NCBI GenBank assembly: GCA_027972325.1
Contig: JAPMOS010000002.1
Span: forward strand, 1,152,001-1,216,000
Origin: Paratrimastix pyriformis
Lineage: Eukaryota; Preaxostyla; Paratrimastigidae
DNA: 64,000 nucleotides
Reading direction: 5' to 3'
Shown: in pieces, positions 51,256-64,000 of the stretch
How positions within the stretch are numbered: the first letter of the stretch is position 1
How the letters are laid out: every line of letters starts with the position of its first letter
Program-made: the position numbers and the translations under genes
Notes under the pieces: model-generated
What the model saw: the letters and a program-made list of their open reading frames with translations, nothing else
The model's database searches: none
What the model was told of the DNA's origin: nothing

Positions 51256-54243
51256 ATGCTGCGCCGCTTTACTCACGCGGAGAATGGAACTCCGTATATT
51301 TCCATGCGGGCGCACACGGTCACTGCCCTAATTATTGGGCTTGCTCTGCTTTTTTGGTGGGCAATGACAGCCACAACGACATCCACATTGACCAATGTGA
51401 AGACTGGCCTTGGTGCGTGTGTCCTTGCTTTCTTGGGATTTTTCATGATCCAGGTTCGCTTATCGACGAATTTAACGAAATTTCACTGTTTCCTCCAGAA
51501 TCCCTTCAAGGCGAAACTTTTCGTTCGCCCGCACCCCGCTTTCTGGCGGGTTGTTCTTGGAGTCGCCATGATTTATATGCTCATTTTGACATTCTTCCTC
51601 TTTCAGGTCTTTTTGGTTTGACCATGACTTTGACCTGTTCTCTCTCTCCGTTAGTCGAAGGATGACGCCCGCGCCATTATGAAGTTCATCGACCCTGAGC
51701 TTGGGGTCTGGCCCATTGCTGTGGTTCTTTCCCCTGACTGGGTTTTGCGTGCGTCGAGGTTCCCCTCCCCGAGCGGAACTATGCGGTCGACTGCCGCCTG
51801 TACACCCCCGAGAACAACGTCTCCCACTGGATCAACATCCGCGTCCGTCGCCTGCCCCCCAGACACCCCTGGCACCCCTGGCACCCCTGGCACCTGGCAC
51901 CTGGCACCCCTGGCACCCCTGGCACCTGGCACCCCTGGCACCCCAGACATCCACCCACCCCTGGCTCATTGCGGCGGACGTTGCGGTGGCCCATCTGGGG
52001 CGGGGCGGGGTCGTGCTTCTGGGCACGGCGGCCGGGGGGGCAGAACAACATCCAGGACGAGTTCTTCCTGGCCCACTTGGTGGGCTGGTGGGCAAAGGCG
52101 GTCCTCTTCCGCGACTACACCCTGACTTGGTCTGCTCTGCCTCCCCCCCCCCCCCCCCGCCAGCCAGCGTCTTCCGGGAAGCGGAGGGTCACAGGAGACC
52201 CGCCCACGCACGCACGCACACGCGCGCCCATCCTCCCTCACACACCCGTCTTGTCTTGGAACCGATTCGCGGGCGGGCCCTGGGGGGTCTGGGCCCGGGG
52301 CAGGACGAGCAGCATCCTCTTCGAGTTCGTCGAGCTGGCCTTCGAGTACATGCTGCCCAACTTCGCCGAGTGCTGGTGGGACAAGGTCCGCCCTCTCCGC
52401 ACCCCCGGCCCGTTTGGCTCTGTTCCCCCTTCGGCGCATCCCTTCGGCGCATCCCCTTCGAATCTCGCGGAGCCTCACAGGTCGGGTGGCCGGGCGGGTG
52501 GGCGCGTGGCGGGTGGGCAGCTTCTGCTGGACGTCCTGGGCTGCAACGCCATCGGCATCTCCCTCGGTCGGCCCTCCCTCTGCCTCCCCCCCACCCTGCC
52601 TGCTCGGGTCACCCACCGCTCGCTCGTTCCTTTGGGCACGGCTCACGCTCCTTCCCATTGCGCTTGGCGGGGGCGGGGTTCCGTGGTTGTGGGCGGGGCT
52701 GTGGGGCTGGACGGGCAGGGATGATCACCTGCCGGCTGCTGGAGATCGACCACTGCGACTGGACGGGCGAGGAGAACGACATCGCCGACGAGGACGACCA
52801 GACGCCCGCCCCGCAGTACCACCACCACCACCACCACCATCACCACCACCACCACCTCTGCGCCCGCCACCAGGCGGCCGCCCTGGCAGCCACCCTGGGC
52901 CCGGTCTGCGCCTGGATCCCCGCCCCGCCGCCCCCTTCTCTGCTCCCCGAGAATGGGGTCTCACCGCCAGCCCGCCGTGCGTGCGTGCGTGCGTGCGTGC
53001 GTGCGTGTGTGCGCGTGCGTGTGTGTGTGCGCGTGCGTGCGTGGGGGGGGACAGTGCACCTCGCGGACACCCTCCCCGGTGCCCACGCCCTCGGCCACCC
53101 CGGTGCCCTCGCCCTCGCCCGCGCCCCTGCCGGGCAGCTTCCTGCACCACTCGAACGGCTTCTTCGAGTGGGTCTCGCCCTGGTCCTTCCGCACCTTCCG
53201 CTGGAGCCCCACCCTGACGGCCGGCCGGTTCTTCGCGGCCTGGCTGCTGGCCATGGTGACCCTGGTCATCGACGCGACGGCCTTCTTCCTGAAGACCCTC
53301 CTCTGGGTTCCCCCCCTCCACCCCCTGTCCGCGCCCCGCCATCCCCGCCATCCCCGCCATCCCCGCCATCCCCGCCATCCCCGCCATCCCCGCCATCCCC
53401 GCCATCCCCGCCATCCCCGCCATCCCCGCCATCCCCGCCATCCCCGCCATCCCCGCCATCCCCGCCATCCCCGCCATCCCCTCGTCGTGTCTTCATCCGG
53501 CACCTGTCTGTCCCTGGGCTCGCCAACCGTGTATCGGGCGGATTCTCCCCGTGCGGGGGGCCGGCAGGAACACATACCGGCTGCTCTTCTGGTTCTCGCT
53601 GGGGCTGCCGGCCTTCCGCGAGTACTACGAGTACATCACCAACCCGTCCGCCGCCCGCCCTCCGCCGCCCGCCCTCCGCCGCCCTCCGGCCTCCGCCGCC
53701 CTCCGGCCTCCCGCCCTCCGGCCTCGCAACCCCCGCCCTCCCCTCCCGCCTGCCCACTCGGGCCGATGGCTCACCGGTGGTCTGCCCCCGCCCCTCGGCC
53801 AGCCGTGTGCGCCGGATGGGCCCCTACTGCTGGCTGGCCATCGCCAACGTCTGCCTGGAGCTGCTGCTGTGCATCAAGCTGGGCCGGGGCGAGTTCCCCA
53901 ACCGCATGCCCCTCCCCGTCAAGGTCCCTTGCCCCGGCCCCGCCTTGGGACGCTGCCCCTTGGGACGCTGCCCCCGCCCCACCGTGGGCAGCCTCTCACT
54001 CTCCGTCCATCCCCTCCTGCCGTGCCGTGCCGTGCCGTGCCGGACCATGCCATGCCATGCCATGCCGTGCCATGTCGTGCCCCGCAGGCCGGCTGGGCGA
54101 GCTTCAGCATGCTGAGCCTGGGGGCCCTCGTCTGGATCGGGGTCCGCAACTACCGCCGCCGTGCCCAACGCCGCGCCGCCAAGGCCGCCGCCACGGCAGA
54201 GGCACAGGCTCTCCAGGCCCCGGTGGCCATCCCCGCCCAGTAA
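51256..54243 (+). CDS. Phosphatidylserine synthase (PTDSS base-exchange type)
   Basis: ER membrane enzyme exchanging serine for the head group of PE or PC. The start is ATG 51256 (MLRRFTHAENGTPYISMRAH). TM1 is TVTALIIGLALLFWWAM, then ACVLAFLGFFMI, PHPAFWRVVLGVAMIYML and DPELGVWP. Family signatures: HLVGWWAKAVLFRDY, SSILFEFVELAFEYMLPNFAECWWD, DVLGCNAIGI, TCRLLEIDHCDWTG, PWSFRTFRWSPTLTAGRFF, LVIDATAFFLKTLLWVP and CWLAIANVCLELLLCIKLG, in family order. The C-tail is basic, RNYRRRAQRRAAKAAA. Introns start GTC and carry GGCACCCCT (51.87 kb), CAC, GTGC (53.0 kb), CCATCCCCG and CCGTG repeats. Divergent from DNA ligase with 155 bp between starts. Looks intact. Confidence 0.92.
53335..53480. repeat. 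(CCATCCCCG)n nonanucleotide array
   Basis: About 16 perfect copies in a phosphatidylserine synthase intron. Confidence 0.97.
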
Positions 54244-54326
54244 ACGCCGTTCCGTTCGCTCTCTCCTGCTCCTCTCCCCCTCTTCTCCTCTCCCCTCTCC
54301 CGTCCACCATCCAAACACAGCGAACG

Positions 54327-55760
54327 ATGATTGGCTTTACATTTTGGTCGGGACGATGGGTAAAAACTTCCACCGGCGGGCGAGCTTTCGTTCTTCGTGG
54401 CCCAACCCGTGGCGGACTGCGCCAGCAGGCGATGAGTGGAACCAGCATTCGCGAGTGGGGTCCGTTTTTGCTCGCAAACGAAACCGTCACGTCCGCATCC
54501 CTTCTCCTCGCTATAGCCAAATCATTCCAGGAAGGGAAGGGACTTCTTCCGAGGCATCACATGCCGTCCCCCTCTCAAATATGTCCTGTCTGCTGCAAGC
54601 CAGCCACGTTCCGTTGTTCTGCCTGCCAGACACAGTGGTACTGCAACAGCGCCCATCAGCAGCAACATTGGACCACTCATAAGCTTGAATGTCACCGTTG
54701 CCGCCGGCTGCGGGAAGACCTGAGCACGGGTATATATCCACTTCCATCAGCTCAAGCCGAAAGACTCTTTCAGCGGATTTCTTCGATTGGGGCTTTCGAG
54801 AGGGCCGACAAGATGTTGATTCAGCCTGCTGGCGCCTGGGCCGCCTTCTTCTGCCCTTCCCAGGCAGCCCTGTTGAGCGAAGTCGCCTCGGCTTTCGGTG
54901 ACACCCCGACCACTGTTCCAGCTCAGAAGCCCGTTTCCCCTGACCCCTGGTTCGATCTGGGGCCACTGAGATGTTTGACCGGACTTCTGTCACCCCTCTT
55001 CACGATCTCACTGGCCCTCCGCCGGTTGGGTCTGGGCACTGTGCGGCCCCGCGTAGACCCTCTGGCCCCCATCAGGGTGCAAATCATCGGCTGCGCCGAG
55101 GAGATTGCCCTCGGCCGGATGGGTCTCTTTGCACATCTTGCCTGCTTGCTGCCCCAGTACGGTCGTTTCGAGATCGATCTGGTCGGCCCTCCACAGCCCC
55201 AGCAGTCTGACTTCCCCCAGACGGATCGAGTGGCGGTGCGGCTTGTGCCCAGGGGTCAGTACAGCCCAACTCGGGCGCCAGTACCCGATCTCGTGGTGCT
55301 CCTCGGGGCCTTCCTTCATCTGGGGGATGCCCCCGGCTCGGTGGACCCGGATCCATGGGCGCTGATCCCTGCCGTGGCCGCGCTGCTCGATCAGGACATC
55401 CCGATCCTTTACACCGCGCCCACCCAGTCGGTGGCGGAGCAATCACACGACACGCTGACCAGTGCGGTTGGCATGTGGGCCGGATCACCCTTGATCAAGG
55501 AGCCCCAATGGCGCATGCGGCCCCTGCAAGCGCGGGCTGCCTGTCTGTGGGGTCCTGAACAAGCCCCTTGGCCAAGCATGCATCCGGAGGTGGCTGGCGA
55601 ACCGATTGCCGGTGTTCCAGTTTTGGGATTCGCCAATTCGTGGTGGGGTTGTGTGGCTGGACGCATGAATGAAGAAGCTCCGGTTCGGCCTGCCAATTTC
55701 GCGGACATTTTGGCAGAGCATGCCGGAGATATTAAAATTTGTGAACGCCCTTCCAAATAA
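54327..55760 (+). CDS. MYND zinc-finger protein, MSS51-like
   Basis: MYND finger CPVCCKPATFRCSACQTQWYCNSAHQQQHWTTHKLEC has all Cys/His ligands in order (shown split: CPVCCKPATFRCSACQTQWY, then CNSAHQQQHW and HKLEC). It is followed by a long Leu-rich C-terminal domain with RVQIIGCAEEIALG, FEIDLVGPP, PDLVVLLGAFLHLG, PILYTAPTQSVAEQS and GFANSWWGCVAGRMN. This layout, MYND plus a Rossmann-like MSS51 C-terminal domain, is shared with MSS51 and related eukaryotic proteins. The role here is unknown; yeast MSS51 is a mitochondrial translation factor but animal relatives are not. The start is uncertain: ATG 54327 needs one GTCCGT intron to join ...REW to AKSFQEGKG, while ATG 54561 is nearer the finger. 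Confidence 0.75.
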   Translation: MIGFTFWSGRWVKTSTGGRAFVLRGPTRGGLRQQAMSGTSIREWGPFLLANETVTSASLLLAIAKSFQEGKGLLPRHHMPSPSQICPVCCKPATFRCSACQTQWYCNSAHQQQHWTTHKLECHRCRRLREDLSTGIYPLPSAQAERLFQRISSIGAFERADKMLIQPAGAWAAFFCPSQAALLSEVASAFGDTPTTVPAQKPVSPDPWFDLGPLRCLTGLLSPLFTISLALRRLGLGTVRPRVDPLAPIRVQIIGCAEEIALGRMGLFAHLACLLPQYGRFEIDLVGPPQPQQSDFPQTDRVAVRLVPRGQYSPTRAPVPDLVVLLGAFLHLGDAPGSVDPDPWALIPAVAALLDQDIPILYTAPTQSVAEQSHDTLTSAVGMWAGSPLIKEPQWRMRPLQARAACLWGPEQAPWPSMHPEVAGEPIAGVPVLGFANSWWGCVAGRMNEEAPVRPANFADILAEHAGDIKICERPSK

Positions 55761-55904
55761 TGTGACTTTCCCCAGTCCGAAGTCCGAAATCGATTGCGAA
55801 ACTGTCCGAACTGACCAAAGCCTCGGGTGCTGGCCCAGAGACATGGCTGTATTGCCCAGGGAAAACTCCGTTGTGTTCCCAGAATTGGTTTTGGCCGAAA
55901 ATCG

Positions 55905-58646
<2,742 letters not shown>

Positions 58647-58794
58647 GCGTCCGCCGCCCCGTTCCGCCTGCCCGGCCCCGCCCGGGCCTGCCTGGGTGGC
58701 GGGGTGTTGGCGGGTGTGCCTCGGGCTCGTGCCGCCTGCTGCCCGCTGGTCGGATGTGCGGCTCAATGGTGCTCAAGGGGCGTGGCGGCCGCGT

Positions 58795-61700
58795 ATGGGC
58801 GACCGCAGGGCCGAGCGGCTGGGCAGGAGCAGCCGCCCCTCGGGGTCGGGGGTCGGGCCCGAGGTGCCCGCCGAGTGGGAGGACTTCCGGGCGGCCATCC
58901 GGGGGGGCCACTTCCCCGTCCGGCAGGAGGTCAGCTACGAGCAGGTCCTCACCGAGTACGCCTTCGACTTCGCCCCGCCCCAGGGCCCCACGCCCCCACA
59001 GATCCAGGTCACCACCCCCCCCCGCCCCGCCCCGCCCCGCCTTCCATCCGAGGGTCCCTGGGCCTGCACCGTGACCCTCACCCGACCCGAATCTTTGGCC
59101 CTGCTCGGTGATGGCGGGCGGGCAGGCGCACTCGCCCGGGTCGCCCTCCCTGAAGCCCGCCATCCGGCACCTGGTGGGCCTCCCGCTGGGGGCCGACCAC
59201 CCGGCCGCCAACCCCCCCTCCTCGGGCAGCCTGCGCGAGGATGAGGCCGCGGGGGGCATGGGCGCCCTGCCCCGCTCCCGCCCGGGCACCCCCACGGGCG
59301 ACGGCCCCGCCCTGGTCAGGCCCCAGCCCCACCTCATCGGTCCGCCCCGCCCCGCCCCGCCCCGCCCCGCATGATGCCCCTGCCCCTGCCCTGCCCCTGC
59401 CCTGCCCCTGCCCCTGCCCTGCCCTGCCCCTGCCCCTGCCCCTGCCCCTGCCCCTGCCCCTGCCGCCGCCGCCAGGCGCGCGACCCCATTCGCGGCCCTC
59501 ATGCCCGCATCCTTCCCCATGGCGGCGCGCGCAGGGGTTGCCGGGGGCAGCGTCGCCGAGGTGTCCGAGGCGCTGGGGGCCTCGTCGGCCTTCCTGGTGC
59601 CCGCCTCGCGCACCCTGGCCACGCCCCTCCGCACCCGCAGCAGGCACACCCTCGAGCCCCTCGAGCCCCTCGTGCCCCAGACACAGCCCCAGACACAGCC
59701 CCAGATACAGCCCCAGACACAGCCCCAGACACAGCCCCAGACACAGCAGGTGGCCCCCGCCCCCGGTCGCCGGTCCCCGAGACAGTGCACGTACACCATC
59801 TACGACCACCGGGGGGCCCTCGTCCACCGGAGCGTATCCACCCTCGCCGGTCCGCCCCGCCCCTGAGCGACCCCGGCCATTTTCGCCTCCTGCCTGTGTG
59901 GGTGCGCCGCCCTTGGGGGGATGTCCGGCCCTTGGGCGTGCCTCTTTGGGCCCCGCGGTGGCTCCAACGGTGTTGCCGGTCGGGGGCCGCTAGGCCGCCG
60001 TCCGTGTGTATGGGGGTGGGGGGGGTGCGCAGGGGACCTGTCCAGCTCGCTGACCATCCAGGCCTTCGGGGAGGATGCCCGGGCGCACCTCCTCAAGGCG
60101 GCCCTGGCCGCGGCTGCGGGCAACGCGTCGGCCACCCTGCCGGCCCACCTGACCCAGGCGATGGCCGCCCGGCAGCCCGCCCGCCCCCAGCTGCGGGACA
60201 TCTTCGGGGCCGCCCTGGCCGCCCTGCCCGAGGAGGCCGCCTCGCCCGGCGGCCCGCACCCCGACCCCGAGGGCGGGGCCCCACGCGGCTCGGCCGACTG
60301 GAACCCCGGCGGCAGGGCGGGGTGGCCCATCCGGCCCAGGCCCCGGGCTGGAAGTCAGCCCCCGCTGCCCCTGCCGCGCAGCCAGCCGACGGCCCCCCGG
60401 GAGCAGCCCGCGCAGGCTGAGGGGCGCGGGGTCCCCTCGGCCGTGGCCCCGCCGCCGCCCCCATCCCTCCTGCCGCCCCCCCGCGCGGTCCTGGTGGCTC
60501 CCCAGGGCGGCCCAGGGGCGGGCCGCAGCCGCTCGGCCACGGCCCTCGGGTCGGGGGGTGGCTCCGAGGGGGCCCCGCCCATGGGCCGGCCGGGCCTGCT
60601 GCCGCCCCCACCGGGCCCCCTCTCCCCGACCCGGTCGCCCAGCGTGGGGCCGCCCTGCCCCGAGGAGGCCCGGCCGCCCATCGATGCCGACGCCGACGCC
60701 GAGGTCGAGGCCCTGATGCCCCCCCAGGCAGCTGGGGTGGCCGCAGGCCCGCCCGCCGGCCCGCTGGTGCAGCCCTTCCGCTTCGGCAACGCCAAGGCCG
60801 CCCCGCCCGTGCAGCCCGCCCTCCTCGGCCCCGCCCCCTTGGGCAAGCTCCCGGGCAGCTCCGCCTCGCCCCTGGTGGGCCTTCATGTCCATCCGGGGGC
60901 CCTCGGGGTACCGGCGCTCCTCCAGCGGCCGGTGGTCCTCGTGGGGCAGCCCCAGCAGCCGCAGCCCCAGCAGCAGCAGCCCCAGCAGCCGCGGGTGCCC
61001 AGGGCGCCGCTGTCACCCGTCTGGTCGCCGGCCCCTGGGCGGGCGCGGTCGGTCTCGCAGCCGGCCAGCCCCAAGCTGGACGGGAGCCCCCCCATGCCCG
61101 CCCCGACGCCGACCCTCTTCTTCCCCGGCGGCGGCGGGGCCCCGGGGCGGCCCCAGGGGCATGGGGCCTCCGGCCTGGAGCCGCCCTTCATCCTGTCCCA
61201 GCTGCCCCCCAAGGCCGCCCAGGTGCCGCCCCCCGGCCCCGCCCCCGGCCCCGCCCTGCTGCCGCCCCTCAGCCCCGTGGCCACGGCCCCGGCGCGCTGG
61301 GCCCGCCAGCTGCAGCAGCACATCATCCGATACCGTCCGCCTGGCAGGCCCCCATCCCTCGGCCCTGGGGCGGTCCCCGCGTGCCCTCGATGGAGTGCCG
61401 CCGGTTCACGTGCCCTCCATCCCATCCCCATCCCCATCCCCATCCCCATCCCCATCCCCAGCGGCCCTGTTCGTGCCCCGGTTCACGTGCGGCCTGACGC
61501 CCGAGCCCTTCACGCGTCGCCTGCGGCGGTACATGGCAGTCGGAGTGCAGTCCCGTGTGCGCCCCCAGGAGGCGGCCCGGGTGGACATGAACCTGGTCGT
61601 CCTCGTCGACTGCTCGGCCACCATGTGCTCCCCCTTCGGCATGGTCCGCCCACCCGTCCCCGCGGTCGGGCAGATGGTTGATGTTGGGTTGGCCTCGCCA

Positions 61701-62119
61701 GCAGACAAGGAGACAAGCAGACACAGACAAGCACCATCATCGCCAGCACCACCACCGCCACCACCGCCACCATCGTCATCACCATCACCATCACCACCAC
61801 CATCACCAACCACCACCGCCACCATCGTCAACCACCATCGCCACCCTCGATCGGGGGTGGCCGTGCAGAGCTTCACGGAGTGGTCCCAGCGGGGCCCGGG
61901 CGACCTGAGCGAGCGCCACTCCAAGCTGGCCATCCTCAGGAGGGTCCGCCCCGGCCTCCCCTCCCCCAGGACCGCCACCCCCCAGGGACGGCCACCCCCA
62001 GGGACGGCCACCCCCCAGGGACGGCCACCCCCCAGGGACGGCCACCCCCCAGCTCCCGTCCTTGCAGGGCGGCGGCCCACCGACATTCAATCGCATTTGC
62101 CTCTGCATGTGCCTCTGGC

Positions 62120-62211
<92 letters not shown>

Positions 62212-62509
62212 CAGGGCTTGTGGCCGCTGGGCCAGCTGCGGCCCGGGGACCGGTGGGCCTGGTCGAGTTCGCCGACGCCGTGCGGACGGCGGCCCATGAG
62301 CCCCCAGAACCTGGGCGCCCTCAGGGCCGCAATCGAAAAGCTCAGGCCCCGCGGCGGTCCGTTAGCCCCCCCCCCGAAGGGGGGATGGAGAGGGATGGAG
62401 GGGATGGGGGGGGGCTCTACCCGCCACCACGACCGCTGCTCCTCATCCGCCTTCTCCCCTCCTCCCACCTGGCGGGTGGGCGCAGCAACAACAACAACAA
62501 CAACAACAA

Positions 62510-62540
<31 letters not shown>

Positions 62541-62576
62541 GTCATCGTCATCGTCATCGTCATCATCATCATCATC

Positions 62577-62614
<38 letters not shown>

Positions 62615-64000
62615 TAATCATTATCATCATCCCTTCCTTGGGGTGGGGGGCTCCAGTGAAGGGCAACATCATCAGCGCGGCCCTGGCCCAGGCCCGGGAG
62701 GTGCTGCAGGAAGGCGACCTGGCCGGGGCGGGCCCGGGGCAGGCGCCGTGCCTCGGGGAGCGCCACGACCGGATCCTGCTGATCACCGATCGGATGCCCG
62801 TCCCAGCCGGTCGGCCGCCCCCACGCACCCCGACCCCGACCCCGACCCGACCCCGCCCATCCCTGGCCCTGTCCGCCCGCCCAACCCCGTCCTGACCGCG
62901 CCGGGCGGATGGTGGGGTTGACCCAGTGGACCTGGCGGCGCCCCTGGTGCGGGCCGTGTCGGCCCTGGCGCGCTCCCACCGGGCGCCCACCTACACGACA
63001 TACCTCAACCTCGGTCCGCCGGGCGGTGGGCAGCCCCGCCAGCCGCCAGCCTCGCCCACGCCCTCGCCCACGCCCACGCCCTCGCATTACCCCCATATGG
63101 GCTTCACGTGGCCGGTGGGTGGTGGGGTGCCGTGTGCCTGTGTGTGCCGCTGCCTGGGCGGCCAGGGCCCGAGACGCCCCGGCTGCTGGCCAAGATCGAC
63201 CGCATCGAGGGCTGCAACGCCCTCGCCATCCTCGTCCGCCAGCCACCCCCTGCCGCCCCGTGCGCCGCCCCCCCCCGCCGCCTCCTTCGTCCCCTGTCGC
63301 CGTGGGGTCGCCCCGTCATGAATCTGCCTTGTGCGGGTGGCCGGGTGGCCGGGTGGCCGGGTGGCCGGGTGGCCGGGTGGCCGGGTGGGGGGCTGGGATG
63401 GTCTGGCGGCTGGGGGTGCAGGACGAGGGCCACCTGACACACACGCTGGCCCACCTGGGGGGCCTCCTCTGCCCAGTGGCCTTCCACCTGGAGGTCTTCG
63501 TCAACATGTCCGCTGCACGCTCGCCCGCACGCCCGGCAGCACGCCCGCACGCCCACCCACCCACTCACCTTTTCCGATTCCACACTGGGGGGGCCTCGGG
63601 GGGGTTGGGGGCAGTTCGGGGCCGCTGGCCATCCACCGCATCTTCGGCAACGAATCATGCTCCGAGGAGACCGGTCCGCCCACCGCCCATGCCCCTTCTC
63701 CCGCCCCTCCCCCTCGACCGCATCATGGCACATCATGGCGGGCTGTGGCTGTGGCTGTGGCTGTGGCTGTGGCTGTGGCTGTGGCTGTGGCTGTGGCTGT
63801 GGCTGTGGCTGTGGCTGTGGCTGTGGCTGTGGCTGTGGCTGTGGCTGTGGCTGTGGCTGTGGCTGTGGCTGTGGCTGTGGCTGTGGCTGTGGCTGTGGCT
63901 GTGGCTGTGGCTGTGGCTGTGGCTGTGGCTGTGGCTGTGGCTGTGGCTGTGGCTGTGGCTGTGGCTGTGGCTGTGGCTGTGGCTGTGGCTGTGGCTGTGG
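58795..64000 (+). CDS. YfbK-like von Willebrand factor A protein (3' truncated; possibly fused to the G-alpha domain)
   Basis: The N-terminal segment EVPAEWEDFRAAIRGGHFPV and SYEQVLTEYAFDFAPP match the region that precedes vWA in bacterial YfbK-type proteins. A long Pro/Gln/Ala-rich disordered insert follows (60.2-61.3 kb). Then come FVPRFTCGLTPEPFTRRL, YMAVGVQSRVRPQEA and the vWA strand NLVVLVDCSATM, where the MIDAS D-x-S-x-S reads D-C-S-A-T. KLAILRR, QLRPGDRVGLVEFADAVRT, GNIISAALAQAREVL and HDRILLITDRMP are the expected following vWA strands. VDLAAPLVRAVSALARSH and later frames continue to the right edge. ATG 58795 (MGDRRAERLGRSSRP) is a possible start, but an acceptor CGCAG just after it permits in-frame joining to the upstream GTPase. 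The gene leaves the window inside a TGTGGC array. Confidence 0.7.
59383..59462. repeat. (CCCCTG)n array
   Basis: About 13 units with CCCTG variants in a vWA-gene intron. Confidence 0.9.
59687..59748. repeat. 12-bp CCCCAGACACAG coding array
   Basis: Encodes PQTQ repeats in the vWA protein. Confidence 0.85.
61425..61461. repeat. (CATCCC)n array
   Basis: Six to seven units at the end of a vWA-gene intron, directly before the acceptor of the exon with FVPRFTCGL. A second degenerate array of CCA/TCA triplets lies at 61,735-61,840, and an 18-bp GGGACGGCCACC-type array at 61,970-62,050. Confidence 0.85.
62121..62209. repeat. (GT)n dinucleotide array
   Basis: About 44 units ending at the acceptor GAGCAG of a vWA-gene intron. 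Confidence 0.97.
62486..62620. repeat. (AAC)n-(ATC)n-(AATC)n compound array
   Basis: Three different short repeats run into one another in one vWA-gene intron: AAC to about 62510, ATC/GTC to about 62580, then AATC. Confidence 0.97.
63345..63388. repeat. (GGGTGGCC)n array
   Basis: About five to six copies in a vWA-gene intron. Confidence 0.88.
63743..64000. repeat. (TGTGGC)n array at right edge
   Basis: At least 43 perfect copies continuing past the window, same unit and same orientation as the SF3A1 intron array at 15,813-15,959. Confidence 0.98.

Overview
This is a nuclear window from an intron-dense, very GC-rich unicellular eukaryote. It holds a spliceosomal SF3a subunit, NC2-alpha, a PINX1-type G-patch protein, BuGZ, a replicative DNA ligase I, a G-alpha-like GTPase and a divergent tubulin. 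There is no operon structure, and almost every gene is split by introns. Most resolvable introns are 40-65 nt, and they begin with GTC (typically GTCCGC or GTCTGC) instead of GTRAGT. The lineage cannot be fixed from this sequence. A free-living anaerobic protist (for example a Paratrimastix-like metamonad) is only a guess.

Layout, left to right. 1-13 kb: 5'-truncated PINX1-like gene (+), phosphomannomutase (+), membrane-anchored cathepsin C-like protease (-), CPBP intramembrane protease (+), an intact pogo/Jerky-type DNA transposon, NC2-alpha (+), dephospho-CoA kinase (-), CaMKK-like kinase (+), and a PHO80-type cyclin (+). 14-26 kb: SF3A1 (+), methionyl-tRNA synthetase with a GST-like N-terminus (-), a Ser/Pro-rich protein (-), and a three-RRM protein (-). 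26-31.4 kb: Pro-rich protein (+), a second TIR transposon, a secreted 2H phosphoesterase (+), and BuGZ (+). 31.6-51 kb, all on the minus strand: a 2OG-oxygenase/F-box/alpha-tubulin-like fusion, a large Pro-rich protein, a RING/TRAF-finger/SPRY protein, and DNA ligase I spread over 8 kb. 51-64 kb (+): phosphatidylserine synthase, a MYND/MSS51-like protein, a degenerate G-alpha, and a YfbK-like vWA protein that runs off the right edge and may be one gene with the G-alpha.

Composition is patterned. Gene 5' ends and promoters sit in moderate-GC valleys. Gene bodies and convergent 3' ends are extremely GC-rich. Introns in the GC-rich bodies are filled with private tandem repeats, the largest being a 1.1-kb (CA)n tract. 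Most very long open frames in this window are translations of these repeats and are not genes.

The most novel candidates are the oxygenase/F-box/tubulin fusion, the G-alpha/vWA fusion, the GTCYG donor consensus, the GST + mitochondrial-type MetRS chimera, and two related transposons that each landed within about 30 bp of a start codon. Exon coordinates given as exact were worked out by hand from frame and homology. Multi-exon genes in the GC-rich parts are given as extents.
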